From Yinghuangia seranimata (GTDB lineage: Bacteria; Actinomycetota; Actinomycetes; Streptomycetales; Streptomycetaceae), in contig NZ_JASAOI010000065.1 of assembly GCF_029953285.1 (NCBI RefSeq), positions 36,031 to 100,030 of the forward strand: a stretch of DNA of 64,000 bases. Direction: 5' to 3'. The position numbers and the translations under genes were made by a program. Of this stretch, positions 35,788 through 45,489 are shown piece by piece. The notes under the pieces were generated by a model, which was not told the origin of the DNA, ran no database searches, and worked only from the letters and a program-made list of their open reading frames with translations. The first letter of the stretch is position 1, and each line of letters begins with the position of its first letter.

Positions 35788-37869
35788 TCAGCCCTCTTCC
35801 CAGTCCGCGACCTCGACCCGGGCGCGCAGCCCGAGCGGCACGAACTCCTCGACCCGGCGCCGCAGCCGCCGGATCCGCGCACCGCGCCGGGCCCGGTGGT
35901 ACGCGCCGACCTCCCCGCCGTCGCCCGCCGCCGACAGCAGCGGCTGCTCCGGGTCGAGCGCGAGGCAGTAGTAGCCGGCCGCCTCGAACCCGGTCGACAC
36001 GAACCGGGGCGGCTGCCCGGTGTCGCAGTGGTACGTCGTCGGGTGCCGGGCCGGCGTCGTCAGCTCCGGGCCCAGGTGGCAGTTGCGCAGGCAGCCGTCC
36101 TGCTGCTGCACGACGTCGACGCCGTCGGCGAAGACCGTGTCGCGCGCCGACGCGGCGTCCACCCGCACCGGCCCGGAGAACGTGCAGGCGTCGGCGACGA
36201 TCGCCGGGCCGAACCGGGACGCCGCCGCCACCGCGTCGGCCGGCGCCGCGGCAGGGCCCGGCGGGTCCCCCGCGCACGCCCGCAGCCGGTCGCGCCGCCC
36301 GTCGACGACGCAGTCGGTGAACTCCAGCGGCAGCGCGCCCAGATCGGCGCGCACCGGCCCCAGCACGCTGCGCCGCGCCGCGAACGCCAGCTCCCACGCG
36401 TTCGGGTCGACCAGCACCGACCCGGCGCCCGGGTCCATGGTCAGGCCCTCCAGCGCGACACCGGTCAGGTGCGCGCCGAGCTCGAGGTCGCCCGCGAGCC
36501 GGAACCCCGCCAGCTCCACGCAGGCACCGCCCAGGTCCAGGCGCAGCGTGCCGACGACCGTGGGGGTGGTCAGCGGCGGCGCGACGATCCGCCAGTTCGG
36601 CACGGTCGCCGTGAACTCCTGGGCCGCGGGCGCCGCGAGCCGGTCGGACGTCGCCAGCCGGATCTCCACGTCGGGCACGCCGGGCCGCGACAGCGCCGGG
36701 TCCAGCGCGGCCGCCAGCTGCCGGGCCCGCGCGAACGCCTCATCCAGCGTGGCCGCGATCCCGCCCACGCCGCCGGCCTGCGGGTTCACCGTCACCGCGA
36801 CGCGGGCCCGAGCGTCGGCGTCCGCCGCGGACGCCAGCGCGCCCAGCAGACCCGCCACCGGCCGGTGCCACGTGACCCGCGGCACCCCGGACAGCCCCGC
36901 ACCCAGCTCGATATGACCCCGCGTCAGGTCGACGAGGACCTCGTCGGACGCCGGCGGGAACGGCGCCGCCGCACCACGGGGCAGCGCCCCGAACCGCAGC
37001 TTGTCCCACGGCACCGGGTCGCCCGGCCCCACCCGGACCCGCAGCAGCGGCGGGGTCGCCGCCCCCGCCCGGTCCGCCAACGGGTGCGACGCCGCGACCT
37101 TCAGCGACCCGGCGTGCGTGATCTCCCCCGGCCCGGCCAGCGCCTGCAGCACGCGGTACGTCGCCCGCACCGGCGCGTCCGCCTCGTCACCGGTCCGGGT
37201 CGCCGCGTCGTGGCCCTCGCCCGTGGCCAGCCGGGCCGGGCGCGGCAGCAGGTACGGCGGCGCGTCCGCGCCCTGCGGGTGCAGCGCGTACCGCCGCGCC
37301 TCGGGCAGCGGCGCCGCCTGCGTGTCGACCAGCGTGCGCACCTGCCACGGCCACACGATCGCCGTCGCGGCCCGCGGCGACCACCGCCCCGACGGGGTGA
37401 AGGCGCGCCGCGCCCGCTCGAACGGCGTGCCCAACCGGAACACGCCCGTCCCCGACAGCGCGAACGACGCGGCGCGCGGCGGCGGCGGATGCCCCAGCCG
37501 CTGCGCCCAGGTGGTGACCTGCCAGCCCTCCACGACGCGCGCGGTCAGGCCGGTGACGACGTAGGCGAAGTCCTCCAGCGCGGCCGGCGTGCCCTTGCGG
37601 CGGCGCAGCGCGATCGCGTACGCGACCTCCAGCCGCTCGGCGTCCGCCGGCAGCCCGAGGAGTTCGGCGATGTAGGGCACCGCCCACGCGTCGCAGCTCT
37701 CGATGAACAGGTCCTGCCACAACTGGTCGACGTCGGCGGCGAGTTGGTCGTACTGGCCGCTGACGGCGGCCATGAACGCCCGCATGAGCGCGGGCCCGGA
37801 CTCCCCCGGGCCGCCCGGCGGGTCGAGCAGCGCGGGCGGCAGCATTCCGGCGACGTCACGCGAACTCAC
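35788..37869 (-). CDS. eCIS phage tail protein I-like baseplate protein
   Basis: The 693-aa product has an N-terminal domain like P2 tail protein I (baseplate wedge): SGQYDQLAADVDQLWQDLFI, WAVPYIAELLGL, and ALRRRKGTPAALEDFAYVVT. The remaining 500 residues form a long beta-rich C-terminus with Cys-containing repeats (FSGPVRVDAASARDTVFADG, QQQDGCLRNCHLGP), suggesting an exterior beta-solenoid extension. GTG 37869 is chosen for the GGAGG site 6 nt upstream, giving a 14-bp overlap with the previous gene. In related systems it links baseplate and fibre. Confidence 0.78.
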   Translation of the reverse strand: MSSRDVAGMLPPALLDPPGGPGESGPALMRAFMAAVSGQYDQLAADVDQLWQDLFIESCDAWAVPYIAELLGLPADAERLEVAYAIALRRRKGTPAALEDFAYVVTGLTARVVEGWQVTTWAQRLGHPPPPRAASFALSGTGVFRLGTPFERARRAFTPSGRWSPRAATAIVWPWQVRTLVDTQAAPLPEARRYALHPQGADAPPYLLPRPARLATGEGHDAATRTGDEADAPVRATYRVLQALAGPGEITHAGSLKVAASHPLADRAGAATPPLLRVRVGPGDPVPWDKLRFGALPRGAAAPFPPASDEVLVDLTRGHIELGAGLSGVPRVTWHRPVAGLLGALASAADADARARVAVTVNPQAGGVGGIAATLDEAFARARQLAAALDPALSRPGVPDVEIRLATSDRLAAPAAQEFTATVPNWRIVAPPLTTPTVVGTLRLDLGGACVELAGFRLAGDLELGAHLTGVALEGLTMDPGAGSVLVDPNAWELAFAARRSVLGPVRADLGALPLEFTDCVVDGRRDRLRACAGDPPGPAAAPADAVAAASRFGPAIVADACTFSGPVRVDAASARDTVFADGVDVVQQQDGCLRNCHLGPELTTPARHPTTYHCDTGQPPRFVSTGFEAAGYYCLALDPEQPLLSAAGDGGEVGAYHRARRGARIRRLRRRVEEFVPLGLRARVEVADWEEG

Positions 37870-40465
37870 GGCCCACCTCCGTGACCTGCCCCGGCGGCAG
37901 CCGGAGCACCAGCAGTTCGTAGCGGGCGGCGGGGACGCGGCCGACGGCCCGGTCGGCCGCCGCCTGCGTGCCGCCGGTCAGCGTGAGCACGGGCAGCCCG
38001 ATCACGCCGGGGACGCGGTGCACGACCGCCACCACGTCCGACCGGTCCAGCGGCACCCCGAGGCCGCGCCGCAGCGGGTCCAACGGCCCGTCCGCGCGGG
38101 TGACTTCGGCGGCGACCGCGGCCAGCACGTCGGCGGGCACGCGGCGCGGGTCGACGACCACGCCGGCCGCGACCGTCAGCGCGGTGACCGTGCCCGCCGC
38201 GACGCACAGCGGCACCTCCGCGTCCCGCCGCCCCGTCAGGTACGCCGTGAGCTGCCCGATCTCGACGGGCTCGGGAGCGCGCGGGCCGTCCGGGCCGACC
38301 CGCAGGAACGCCAGGTGCTCGCCGCTGCCCGCACACGCGCACCCCGGCGGCCCCGCCCCGCGCCACGCCGCGGCGTGGCTCACCCCCGGGTACGCCAGCG
38401 CGAGGTCGACCAGGTCCCCGCGCGAGACCGCGCGTCCCACCACGCGTGCCCGGCCGGGCACGAGACGGCGCAGCCGCCGCTCGTCGTCCTGGTCGGCGCC
38501 GCCGGTGGTGTTGCCCGCGCCGTGCACGCCTTTGACGCCGGGGATGCTGCCGATGAGCATGCTGATGTCGCCCGACCGGAGTTCGCCCGCGGTGCCGCCG
38601 CCCGTGCGGTGCCGCTGGACGACGTTGCCCGCGCCGGTGGGCAGCCGCGCGCCCGAGGCGCCGTCGCCGAACACCACGGTGATCCCGCCGTCGGCGTCGA
38701 GCACCGGCGTGTAGACCTGCGCGGCCGCGCTGCCCCCGCCGGGCGCCCCGAACAGCGTCGGCACCTCGCTCCACGCGACACCGTCGACCCGCACCTCCAG
38801 GGTCGGCACCACGCTGCCGTCCGGCGCCAGGTCGTACGCGACCGGGCCCTGCGGCACGGCCATCCGCTGCCCGCCGGCCGCCGCGTCGCCCGAACCGAGC
38901 ACCCCCGCGGTGGTCGCGCCGTGCCGCACCGGCACCAGGTTGCCGGTGGCGGGCCCGTACCGGCCCATCCCGGCGGGCGCCGCGTCGAGGTCCAGGATCA
39001 GGCCGCGCGGGTGCGGCACGCCGTCGGGACCGAGCAGCACCTGCTCCTGGATCGCCGCGTCCGCCGGAGCGCACCCGAAGACCTTCCAGTCCGCGTCCCC
39101 CGCACCGCACTTGATCGCGATGTGCGCGGGCACGTGCCCGGCCTCGGGCGCGGGGAACACCCGCACCCGCGGCTGGTCCGCGGTGTCGGGCAGCTCGTAG
39201 GACGCGGCGACGACCTGGCGCTCGACCACGTACGCGGTGACCGAAGGCGCCTCGCCGCCGGCGGCGTTGCGCACCACCGCCGACTCCTTGCCGTCCGCGA
39301 ACACCAGCCGCGAGGTCCGCACCCGCGTACCCGGCGCGGTCTCCCAGTCCTCCAGCCGGTTCTCACCGATCTTCAACACGTCGCAACCGCCGCCCTGGGC
39401 CCGCCAGTCGACGATCGCGACCTGCTCACCCGGGGACACACCGGCCAGCGACGCGTCCAGGATCAGGTAGTGCCCGTCGCCGTCATATGCGTCATCGGTG
39501 CCATACATGCGATACGTGTTGGTCACCAGGGGGACCTTCGTCGGGGTGGTTCCGGACAGCGCAAGCACGTCCGTGAGCCGCCGCCCCCCGCCGGCCTGCG
39601 CCTTGATGCGGTACGCGAAGTAGGCGTCTTCCGCCTCGTTGCCCGGCTTGATGATCGAGTCCAGTTCGCGGTCGAACGTGATGGTGACCGTGCCGAGTTC
39701 CTCGGTGCGCCCGGTCACCTGCAGCACGGCGACCGGCGTCGACTGGGGCACCGGGCGGAAGTAGACGACCCACCACCAGTACCAGAACAGGTACCAGTCG
39801 GCCCCGAGCGGCGGGACCGGCAGTCCCGGCGGGGTCTTGCCCAGCACCAGCAGCACATGGTCCCCGGTGCGGTACCCGGGGTCGGCGAGGAACCGCAGGC
39901 TGCGCCCGGTCGGCCGCTGCCGGCGCGGCACCGGCATCGCGGTGAGCCCCGCCCAGTCGGCGCGCAGCCGGGTGTCGGCGACGGTCTCGAAGAGCTGCGC
40001 CTCTCGCCCGGGAACGGCGGGCGCCTGCACCCGGGTTCCCGCCGGGACCAGCGGCGAGGCGCCCTTGTCGGTGTCCACCCGCACCCAGCCCTGCGACGCG
40101 ACACGCGGCCGCGGCCGGAAGCCGGTCAGCGCCGCCAGCCGGCGCAGGTCCGTCCAGTCCGCGGCGGTGCCGAGGTAGGACTCGCCCGCCGTCAACTCGC
40201 TGTACGCCGCGACGCCTTCGGCCACATACGCCCACAGCCTGGCCAGCCGCACCGCCTCCGGGTCGCCCGGCAGGTCCCACAGCCGCCCCAGCGTCACGCC
40301 GGGCCTGCCGTCGACCGGCGTGCGCGCGGTCTCCCGCAGCAGCGCGGCCGCGAAGTCCTCGAAGCCGCCGAGCTTGCGGACCAGCCGCTCCAGCCCGGGC
40401 GGCGGCGGTGTCACCGCGAGCTCGGGACCCGTGTTGCCGCAGGGCTGCTCGGGCTTGCACGTCAT
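37856..40465 (-). CDS. Large eCIS baseplate assembly protein (Afp12/J-like)
   Basis: The 869-aa product starts MTCKPEQPCGNTGPELAV. The C-terminal third carries the baseplate-J-type core: VVFGDGASGARLPTGAGNVV, GTAGELRSGDIS, then LALAYPGVSHAAAWRGAGPP. This motif set is shared by both large baseplate genes of eCIS loci. The middle part is a beta-rich insertion. It should form a wedge component of the baseplate together with the preceding gene product. ATG 40465 overlaps the upstream stop (ATGA). The open frame extends much further upstream but is only a shadow of the neighbouring gene. Confidence 0.8.
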   Translation of the reverse strand: MTCKPEQPCGNTGPELAVTPPPPGLERLVRKLGGFEDFAAALLRETARTPVDGRPGVTLGRLWDLPGDPEAVRLARLWAYVAEGVAAYSELTAGESYLGTAADWTDLRRLAALTGFRPRPRVASQGWVRVDTDKGASPLVPAGTRVQAPAVPGREAQLFETVADTRLRADWAGLTAMPVPRRQRPTGRSLRFLADPGYRTGDHVLLVLGKTPPGLPVPPLGADWYLFWYWWWVVYFRPVPQSTPVAVLQVTGRTEELGTVTITFDRELDSIIKPGNEAEDAYFAYRIKAQAGGGRRLTDVLALSGTTPTKVPLVTNTYRMYGTDDAYDGDGHYLILDASLAGVSPGEQVAIVDWRAQGGGCDVLKIGENRLEDWETAPGTRVRTSRLVFADGKESAVVRNAAGGEAPSVTAYVVERQVVAASYELPDTADQPRVRVFPAPEAGHVPAHIAIKCGAGDADWKVFGCAPADAAIQEQVLLGPDGVPHPRGLILDLDAAPAGMGRYGPATGNLVPVRHGATTAGVLGSGDAAAGGQRMAVPQGPVAYDLAPDGSVVPTLEVRVDGVAWSEVPTLFGAPGGGSAAAQVYTPVLDADGGITVVFGDGASGARLPTGAGNVVQRHRTGGGTAGELRSGDISMLIGSIPGVKGVHGAGNTTGGADQDDERRLRRLVPGRARVVGRAVSRGDLVDLALAYPGVSHAAAWRGAGPPGCACAGSGEHLAFLRVGPDGPRAPEPVEIGQLTAYLTGRRDAEVPLCVAAGTVTALTVAAGVVVDPRRVPADVLAAVAAEVTRADGPLDPLRRGLGVPLDRSDVVAVVHRVPGVIGLPVLTLTGGTQAAADRAVGRVPAARYELLVLRLPPGQVTEVGREFA

Positions 40466-42885
40466 GCGCCACCGCCTCGTACCCGCACGTCGAGCCGCCC
40501 CCGCCCGGGCCGGGAGGGGTCGTCGTCGAGCACCGGCACCTGGGTGGGGCCGACGCGCAACACCTGGTGGAGCGTCCCCGGCGGGTCGCTCAGCCGACGG
40601 GCCTCGCGCACCTCCACGGCGTCGACGCCCGGCACGCCCGCGGCGGCCGCCACGACCGCCGACACGTAGACGGCGGTGCCCAGTTCGAGCCGCGACGGGT
40701 GGAACAGGCCCGGATGCGCCGCCGTGCCCGGCCGCAGCCGGGCGAGGATGCTCCGCCGCACCTGCTCCGCGTCGTGGCCGGGCGCCGCGCACACGTCGAG
40801 CGCGACAAACAGCCCCACCGGCGTGCCGGGGACCGCCGCCGCCTCGGTGCCGAGCATCCGCACGTCGTCCAACGCGGCCTGCACCTGCGGCAGGTACTCC
40901 GGATTCCCGTCGACGTCCTCCGGCGTCTCCACCACCGCGCGCACCACCTGCCACGACCCCGACCAGCCGCGCTGCGCGACCGCGCGCAGCACACCCGGCA
41001 CGGCCGCGGCCGCCGCCGCGTAGTCGGCGACGGTCACGGCGCGGCGCGGCAGCGCGCTGTACGCCTGCGGCGCGTCCCGGCGCGCCGCGTCCAGCGGGGC
41101 CGGGTCGGTTCCGCCGGTCCCGGGCACCGGGTTGCGGGCCTTGAGCCCGGGCACCTCGCGCCACCGTGGCGGCAGTCCGGGCGGCGAAACGTTGTCCTCG
41201 ACGACGTGCAGCGCGCCCGCGGGGATGTTCCCGGCAGTGCCGCCGCCGACCTCGTACGCCGCGGCGACCCGGCTGCCGAGCGGCGGCGCGAGGCCCACCG
41301 CCCCGGTCCGGAAGCGCAGCAGCGGCGGCGCGTCGTCCTCGGTCTCCAGGACGGCCGCGAGCCGCACCGGCGCGTCCAGGGTCAGCAGCGAGTCGACCCA
41401 GTCCGCGCCGACCACGTCCCCCGACGGCAGGTACACGCGGATGTCCATCCGGTACGGCGTGCCGTCCGGGCGGCGCGCCACCCCGGGCCCGCCCTCGGCC
41501 GGAGTGCCGGCCGCGGTGAGCAGATAGCCGCCGGAGCCGTCCGCCTCGACGACCGCGCCGGGCGGCCCGTTCACCAGGCGCCCGTGGTGCGCGGGCACCA
41601 CGTTGCCCCGCGCCACGACCACGGCCGGCACACCCGTGCTGGTGTCGATGCCCACCGGGTAGGACACCGGGAGCGCATCCTCGGTGCGCCACCGCACCCG
41701 GGTCAGCACCAGATCGGGTCCCGCGAGCGGATCGCTGAACGGGGCGACCTCGACGAGCGTCACCACGGTCGCCGGAATGAACGGCACCGGGGAACGGTAG
41801 TGGGGTGCGGCGAGGGGACCGGCCGGCCAGTCGACACCCGGCTTGCGGTGCGCCCACGCGAGGTGGTGCGCGGCGTCCTCGGGGTCGACCGCCTCGAAGA
41901 CGATCCGGTCCCCCGGCACCAGCCACGCGTCGCCCAGCGAGTCGGCGGGGCGCGGCCGCACCAGCACGCACTCGGTCGACCCGGCGGGCAGGCAGCACAG
42001 GTCCTCGCGCCAGTCGTAGACCGCGATCTCCCCGAGCGGAGGCCGTACCAGGCAGTACTCCTCGAGTGTGAACCCCGAGCGGGCGCCCGCCTCCACGGCG
42101 GCCACCAGGCCCGGATTGACCGGCATCGGGTTGATCGCGGGACGGCACTGCAGCACGACGTACGTCGTCGCCGACGCGGCCTCGGCCAGCGTGTAGTCGA
42201 CCAGCCGCGCATGCCGCCGCACCGAGGTCCGCCGCCGCGCCGTCTCCAGATACGCCTCGGTCGCCACCCGGTCGAGCCGGTAGTGCAGCAGGTCGCCGAG
42301 ATGCGCGAACAGTTCGAGCAGCGTGATCGACGGATCGGCGATCGACAGATCGGCGTCCGGGTTCTCCCGCCGGTGGAACTCCAGCAGCGCGGCACGCAGC
42401 GAACGCCAGTCGCGCGCCAGGTAGTCGTGCACCGGCGAGGCGCCCGGCACCGGCGGCGGCTCCTCGTCGGCGAAACAGTCCGCCAGGTCGGGGCACTCCG
42501 GCCGCAGCCGCACCGGCAGATGGGCGCGCAGCGGGTCGAACGGCGTGGTCGGCGCGGGCAGGACGGTCAGCCGGTACCGCCCGGTGTCCGGGCGGCCGTC
42601 CAACATCAGCTCCAGATGGGCGCTTTCGCCCGCCGACGCGGGCACCACCGCCGCGGCGGTCACCGTGACCGCGGCACCGCCCGGCGCCGGTGTCAGCGTC
42701 CACCGCGCGGGATCCGCCAGCTCGGGCGGCGGATCGGTGAACAGCCACACGTCCAACACGCGCGCACCACCCACCACGCGCGCCCCCGCCGCACGCAGCC
42801 CGTGCACCCCCGCGCCCGGCGTGAGCAGCATCGCGGGCCGGTGCAGCGGCGGGCAGGTCGGCTGCGGAAGGCCGGTCGTGTCCAT
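40462..42885 (-). CDS. eCIS baseplate protein J-like (Afp11-type)
   Basis: The 807-aa product resembles putative baseplate assembly proteins of contractile injection systems. It has an N-terminal Pro-rich, Ig-like part, then DADLSIADPSITLLELFAHL, GDLLHYRLDRVATEAYLETA and RRRTSVRRHARLVDY, the signature of this group. VGGGTAGNIPAGAL and PRRAVTVADYAAAAAAVPGV mark the J-like core. The start shares one base with the gp25 stop (TGATG). It should build the baseplate wedge around the spike hub. Confidence 0.85.
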   Translation of the reverse strand: MDTTGLPQPTCPPLHRPAMLLTPGAGVHGLRAAGARVVGGARVLDVWLFTDPPPELADPARWTLTPAPGGAAVTVTAAAVVPASAGESAHLELMLDGRPDTGRYRLTVLPAPTTPFDPLRAHLPVRLRPECPDLADCFADEEPPPVPGASPVHDYLARDWRSLRAALLEFHRRENPDADLSIADPSITLLELFAHLGDLLHYRLDRVATEAYLETARRRTSVRRHARLVDYTLAEAASATTYVVLQCRPAINPMPVNPGLVAAVEAGARSGFTLEEYCLVRPPLGEIAVYDWREDLCCLPAGSTECVLVRPRPADSLGDAWLVPGDRIVFEAVDPEDAAHHLAWAHRKPGVDWPAGPLAAPHYRSPVPFIPATVVTLVEVAPFSDPLAGPDLVLTRVRWRTEDALPVSYPVGIDTSTGVPAVVVARGNVVPAHHGRLVNGPPGAVVEADGSGGYLLTAAGTPAEGGPGVARRPDGTPYRMDIRVYLPSGDVVGADWVDSLLTLDAPVRLAAVLETEDDAPPLLRFRTGAVGLAPPLGSRVAAAYEVGGGTAGNIPAGALHVVEDNVSPPGLPPRWREVPGLKARNPVPGTGGTDPAPLDAARRDAPQAYSALPRRAVTVADYAAAAAAVPGVLRAVAQRGWSGSWQVVRAVVETPEDVDGNPEYLPQVQAALDDVRMLGTEAAAVPGTPVGLFVALDVCAAPGHDAEQVRRSILARLRPGTAAHPGLFHPSRLELGTAVYVSAVVAAAAGVPGVDAVEVREARRLSDPPGTLHQVLRVGPTQVPVLDDDPSRPGRGRLDVRVRGGGA

Positions 42886-43262
42886 CAGCCCTCCACCCGC
42901 AGCGCCACCGAACCGGTCTCCCCGGTGGCCTTGAGCCGGTACACCACGGTGGCGGCGATGGTGGCCTCCGCCTCCGCGTCGGCCCGCACCTCCAACAGCT
43001 CGACGCGGTCGCCCAACGCCTCCTCGAGCGAGCCGCGCACCCGCATCTCCACGATCCCGGGCAGCGCCTCACCCAACGGCTCGAACACCGTCGCGCTGCC
43101 GAGGCCGGCGCCGAAGTCAGGCCGGTGCACCCGCTCCCACGGACCGGTCAACAGCACGAGCCGCACCATGTCGGCCACGTGCCCGGCCTCGTCGCCCGTC
43201 GCCAGCAGACGCGCCGGGGTCAGCCGGTACGGGTGCCGGGCCGGCTGGGACGGCGTCGTCAT
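42885..43262 (-). CDS. eCIS gp25/lysozyme-like baseplate wedge protein
   Basis: The 125-aa product matches the GPW/gp25 family: VADMVRLVLLTGPWERVHRP, DFGAGLGSATVFEPLGEALP and EEALGDRVELLEVRAD. It initiates sheath assembly at the baseplate in phages and injection systems and has no lysozyme activity. It is coupled to the genes on both sides by 4-bp and 1-bp overlaps. Confidence 0.9.
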   Translation of the reverse strand: MTTPSQPARHPYRLTPARLLATGDEAGHVADMVRLVLLTGPWERVHRPDFGAGLGSATVFEPLGEALPGIVEMRVRGSLEEALGDRVELLEVRADAEAEATIAATVVYRLKATGETGSVALRVEG

Positions 43263-43591
43263 ACGCCACGCACCTTGGTCTGGTAGCCCGACACGACCGC
43301 GGTGCCCTGCGGCGCCCCGCCCACGTTGACGCACAACCCCACCGAACTGGACAGCAGCAGCGGGTGACCGCCCGCCGTCAGCCGGGTCGCGGGCAGCATC
43401 CACCGCACCTGCACACACGGCGACGGCGCCCCCGCCACGTTGAACCCGCAGCCCGCGACCGTGGTGGTGTCGCCCTCCACCGCGACCGGCTTGCGGTCCA
43501 CCGTGACGTTCGCGACCGACGGCACCAACGTCCCGCTGCCGCCGTGCGGACAGGTGATCGTCACGCCCTGGTGCAGCACGAACCCCGGCAT
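43259..43591 (-). CDS. PAAR-like spike tip protein
   Basis: The 110-aa product starts MPGFVLHQGVTITCPHGGSG, then VAGCGFNVAGAPSPCVQVRW and VGLCVNVGGAPQGT. Ordered Cys and His residues and Gly-rich turns match the PAAR-like cone that caps the central spike and can carry effectors. ATG 43591 shares its first base with the upstream stop. No extension is fused to it, so any payload would be separate. Confidence 0.85.
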   Translation of the reverse strand: MPGFVLHQGVTITCPHGGSGTLVPSVANVTVDRKPVAVEGDTTTVAGCGFNVAGAPSPCVQVRWMLPATRLTAGGHPLLLSSSVGLCVNVGGAPQGTAVVSGYQTKVRGV

Positions 43592-44076
43592 CAACGCACC
43601 TCCAGCGCACCGTCGTTGAACGAGATCCCCGACCCCGTCATCGCGATCTTCTGGCTGCCGAACGCGATCACCGCGCCCGACGCGTCCAACGTGACCGAGG
43701 CACCCGACGCCGCCGTCACCTTCACCGCCTCACCGCCCGACTCGTCGAGCAGCTCGACCCTGTTCCCGGCCGGCGTCACCAGCACCACCGCCTTCGGCCC
43801 CGCGCCCGGCACACCGTCGCCCTGCGCCCACGCCGCGCCCGACCAGACCGGCACCCGGCCCACGTCACCGGCCGGCCACTCGACGAACACCAGCGCGTCC
43901 TTCGGCGGCACCACGGCAAGCCCGACGCCCGGGCCCGCGTACGGCGAACTGGCCAGGCACCACCCCGTCGTCTGCTCGCCCAGCACCTCCGGCACCTTCA
44001 CCCGCAGCCGGCACAGCTTCTTCGGATCCTCGTTGTCGACCACGACGGCCGGATACCGGCCGTGGAAACGCTCCAC
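43591..44076 (-). CDS. gp5/VgrG-type spike protein (OB-fold)
   Basis: The 161-aa protein starts with the gp5 OB-fold signature RYPAVVVDNEDPKKLCRLRV, then SPYAGPGVGLAVVPPKDALV and FVEWPAGDVGRVPVW. The C-terminal part is a short beta-prism (VKVTAASGASVTLDASGAVI). It forms the trimeric spike that carries the PAAR tip. The start is GTG 44076. It is short because the gp27-like half is a separate gene directly upstream, a split-VgrG arrangement. Confidence 0.87.
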   Translation of the reverse strand: MERFHGRYPAVVVDNEDPKKLCRLRVKVPEVLGEQTTGWCLASSPYAGPGVGLAVVPPKDALVFVEWPAGDVGRVPVWSGAAWAQGDGVPGAGPKAVVLVTPAGNRVELLDESGGEAVKVTAASGASVTLDASGAVIAFGSQKIAMTGSGISFNDGALEVR

Positions 44077-44082
44077 CGCCGC

Positions 44083-45183
44083 TCACACCCCCAGCCCCAC
44101 GAGACCGGCGAGCCCGCCGCCCCACGGCTCGTCGCCCGTGGTCCCCAACGCGTTGCGCACCAGCGTCAGCTCCTGCATGTGCCGGTCCGGCGACACCACA
44201 TGCCGCACCTTGTCCACCAGGTAGCGCCCCGACAGCACGTTCCCCAGCCCCTTCACCAGCACCGGGCGGCGCGCCCGCAGCAGCACGCCCGTGGTGTCCG
44301 TGTCGACCGTCGTCGTCAGCGTCACCGCGTACGCCGACCGCAACGCCAGCGACCGCGCGGCCGGTCCCGCGTCCGCCTCACCCCACACGTCCTCCGGCGC
44401 CAGCAGCACCGTCGTCAGCCCGCCCAGCGAAAGCGCGCCCTGCGCCTGGTCGGTGCCCGCGTCGCCGCCCGCCACCGCGGCCGTCGACAGCGGCGGCACC
44501 CGCACCGCCTCCACCCGGTGCCCCGTCGCCAGCTTCGCCGTCACCGTCGCCTCGTGCGCGTCGTCCCCGAACCCCAGCGCCAGCACGGTCTGCGGCGGCG
44601 CCAGCGGGTCCACGGCGTGGAAGTGCCCCACCACCTTGTCCCCCGACGACTCCAGGTACACGGCGAAGCCCCACTTGTCGGCCAACGCCCTCAGGAACGC
44701 CCAGTCCGTGCCGCGCTGGAACGCCACGTGCACGTCCGGATCGGGCCCGGCCGGCGTGTCGTCGACCTCCGTCGCCATGCCGTACGACGCGAACACCGCC
44801 TGCGCGATCACACTGTCGGCCGAGCCCGGCCACGCGGTGACCTTCTCCACCGCGTCCATCTCCAACGACCGGTCGACCGCCTTCACGGTCAGCCGCGAAC
44901 CGCCCTCCGCGTCGATCTTCCACTCCGCCTCGGCCGCCACCCCGTCGAACCGGTAGCTCCCGGCACCCCGCGTGAACTCGGCCACGATCCGCGCCTTCGG
45001 CGCCGCCACCGCGTCCAGCAGCCCGGTCCACTCGCCCGCGTCCGTCGGCGCGAGCGCGACCGTCATCGTCAGCGCGTCCGCCTCGTACGTCGCCTCCTCG
45101 ACACTCAGTTCGGCGACGGACGCCAGCTCCTCGGCACCCACCTCGCGGCCGCCCAGCTCCAGGAACAGATGCGTCACAGCCAT
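44083..45183 (-). CDS. Late-control-D-like hub protein (gp27/Afp8 type)
   Basis: The 366-aa product resembles phage late control gene D proteins that form the hub between tube and spike. Motifs include VTAWPGSADSVIAQAVFASY, AFQRGTDWAFLRALADKWGF and GRYLVDKVRHVVSPDRHMQE, the typical end of this family. Together with the gp5 protein it equals a VgrG. The start follows the LysM gene stop by one base. Confidence 0.85.
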   Translation of the reverse strand: MAVTHLFLELGGREVGAEELASVAELSVEEATYEADALTMTVALAPTDAGEWTGLLDAVAAPKARIVAEFTRGAGSYRFDGVAAEAEWKIDAEGGSRLTVKAVDRSLEMDAVEKVTAWPGSADSVIAQAVFASYGMATEVDDTPAGPDPDVHVAFQRGTDWAFLRALADKWGFAVYLESSGDKVVGHFHAVDPLAPPQTVLALGFGDDAHEATVTAKLATGHRVEAVRVPPLSTAAVAGGDAGTDQAQGALSLGGLTTVLLAPEDVWGEADAGPAARSLALRSAYAVTLTTTVDTDTTGVLLRARRPVLVKGLGNVLSGRYLVDKVRHVVSPDRHMQELTLVRNALGTTGDEPWGGGLAGLVGLGV

Positions 45184-45184
45184 G

Positions 45185-45487
45185 TCAGCCCCCCGCACCC
45201 GGGGCCTGCGGCAGGCGCATGATCCGCCCGGGCTCCTCCAACACGCACGCGTCCGCGAACGGATTGGCGTCCGCCAACCGCCACCACTGCGTCGAATCCG
45301 CGTACACCGCGTGCGCCAACAGGTCCAAACGGTCGCCCGCACGCACCTGGTAACGCGGACCCGGACCCACCGCACCGGGCGCCGGCACCGTGCGCGGCGT
45401 CGTCATCGCCCGCACCGTGCCGTCCGGCAACGGAACCCTGACGACCGGCGAGCCCGCGTACCGCGAAGAAGCGTCGAACCCTGCCAC
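45185..45487 (-). CDS. LysM domain protein of the injection system
   Basis: The 100-aa protein is mostly one LysM-like module: YQVRAGDRLDLLAHAVYADS followed by WWRLADANPFADACVLEEPG. In eCIS and phages such proteins (gp53-like) join tube initiator and baseplate. No signal peptide is present, so it acts inside the particle and not on the cell wall. GTG 45487 has GGGAGGG upstream. Confidence 0.83.
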   Translation of the reverse strand: MAGFDASSRYAGSPVVRVPLPDGTVRAMTTPRTVPAPGAVGPGPRYQVRAGDRLDLLAHAVYADSTQWWRLADANPFADACVLEEPGRIMRLPQAPGAGG

Positions 45488-45489
45488 GG

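Noticed and set aside
40466..43072. Upstream extension of the large baseplate gene into a 1738-codon frame
   Set aside because: The added part lies within the J-like and gp25 genes, is Arg/Gly-rich nonsense, and the ATGA-coupled start at 40465 fits the operon.
43591..44076. Truncated VgrG
   Set aside because: The missing gp27-like half is present as the separate gene at 44083-45183, so it is a split arrangement, not a truncation.
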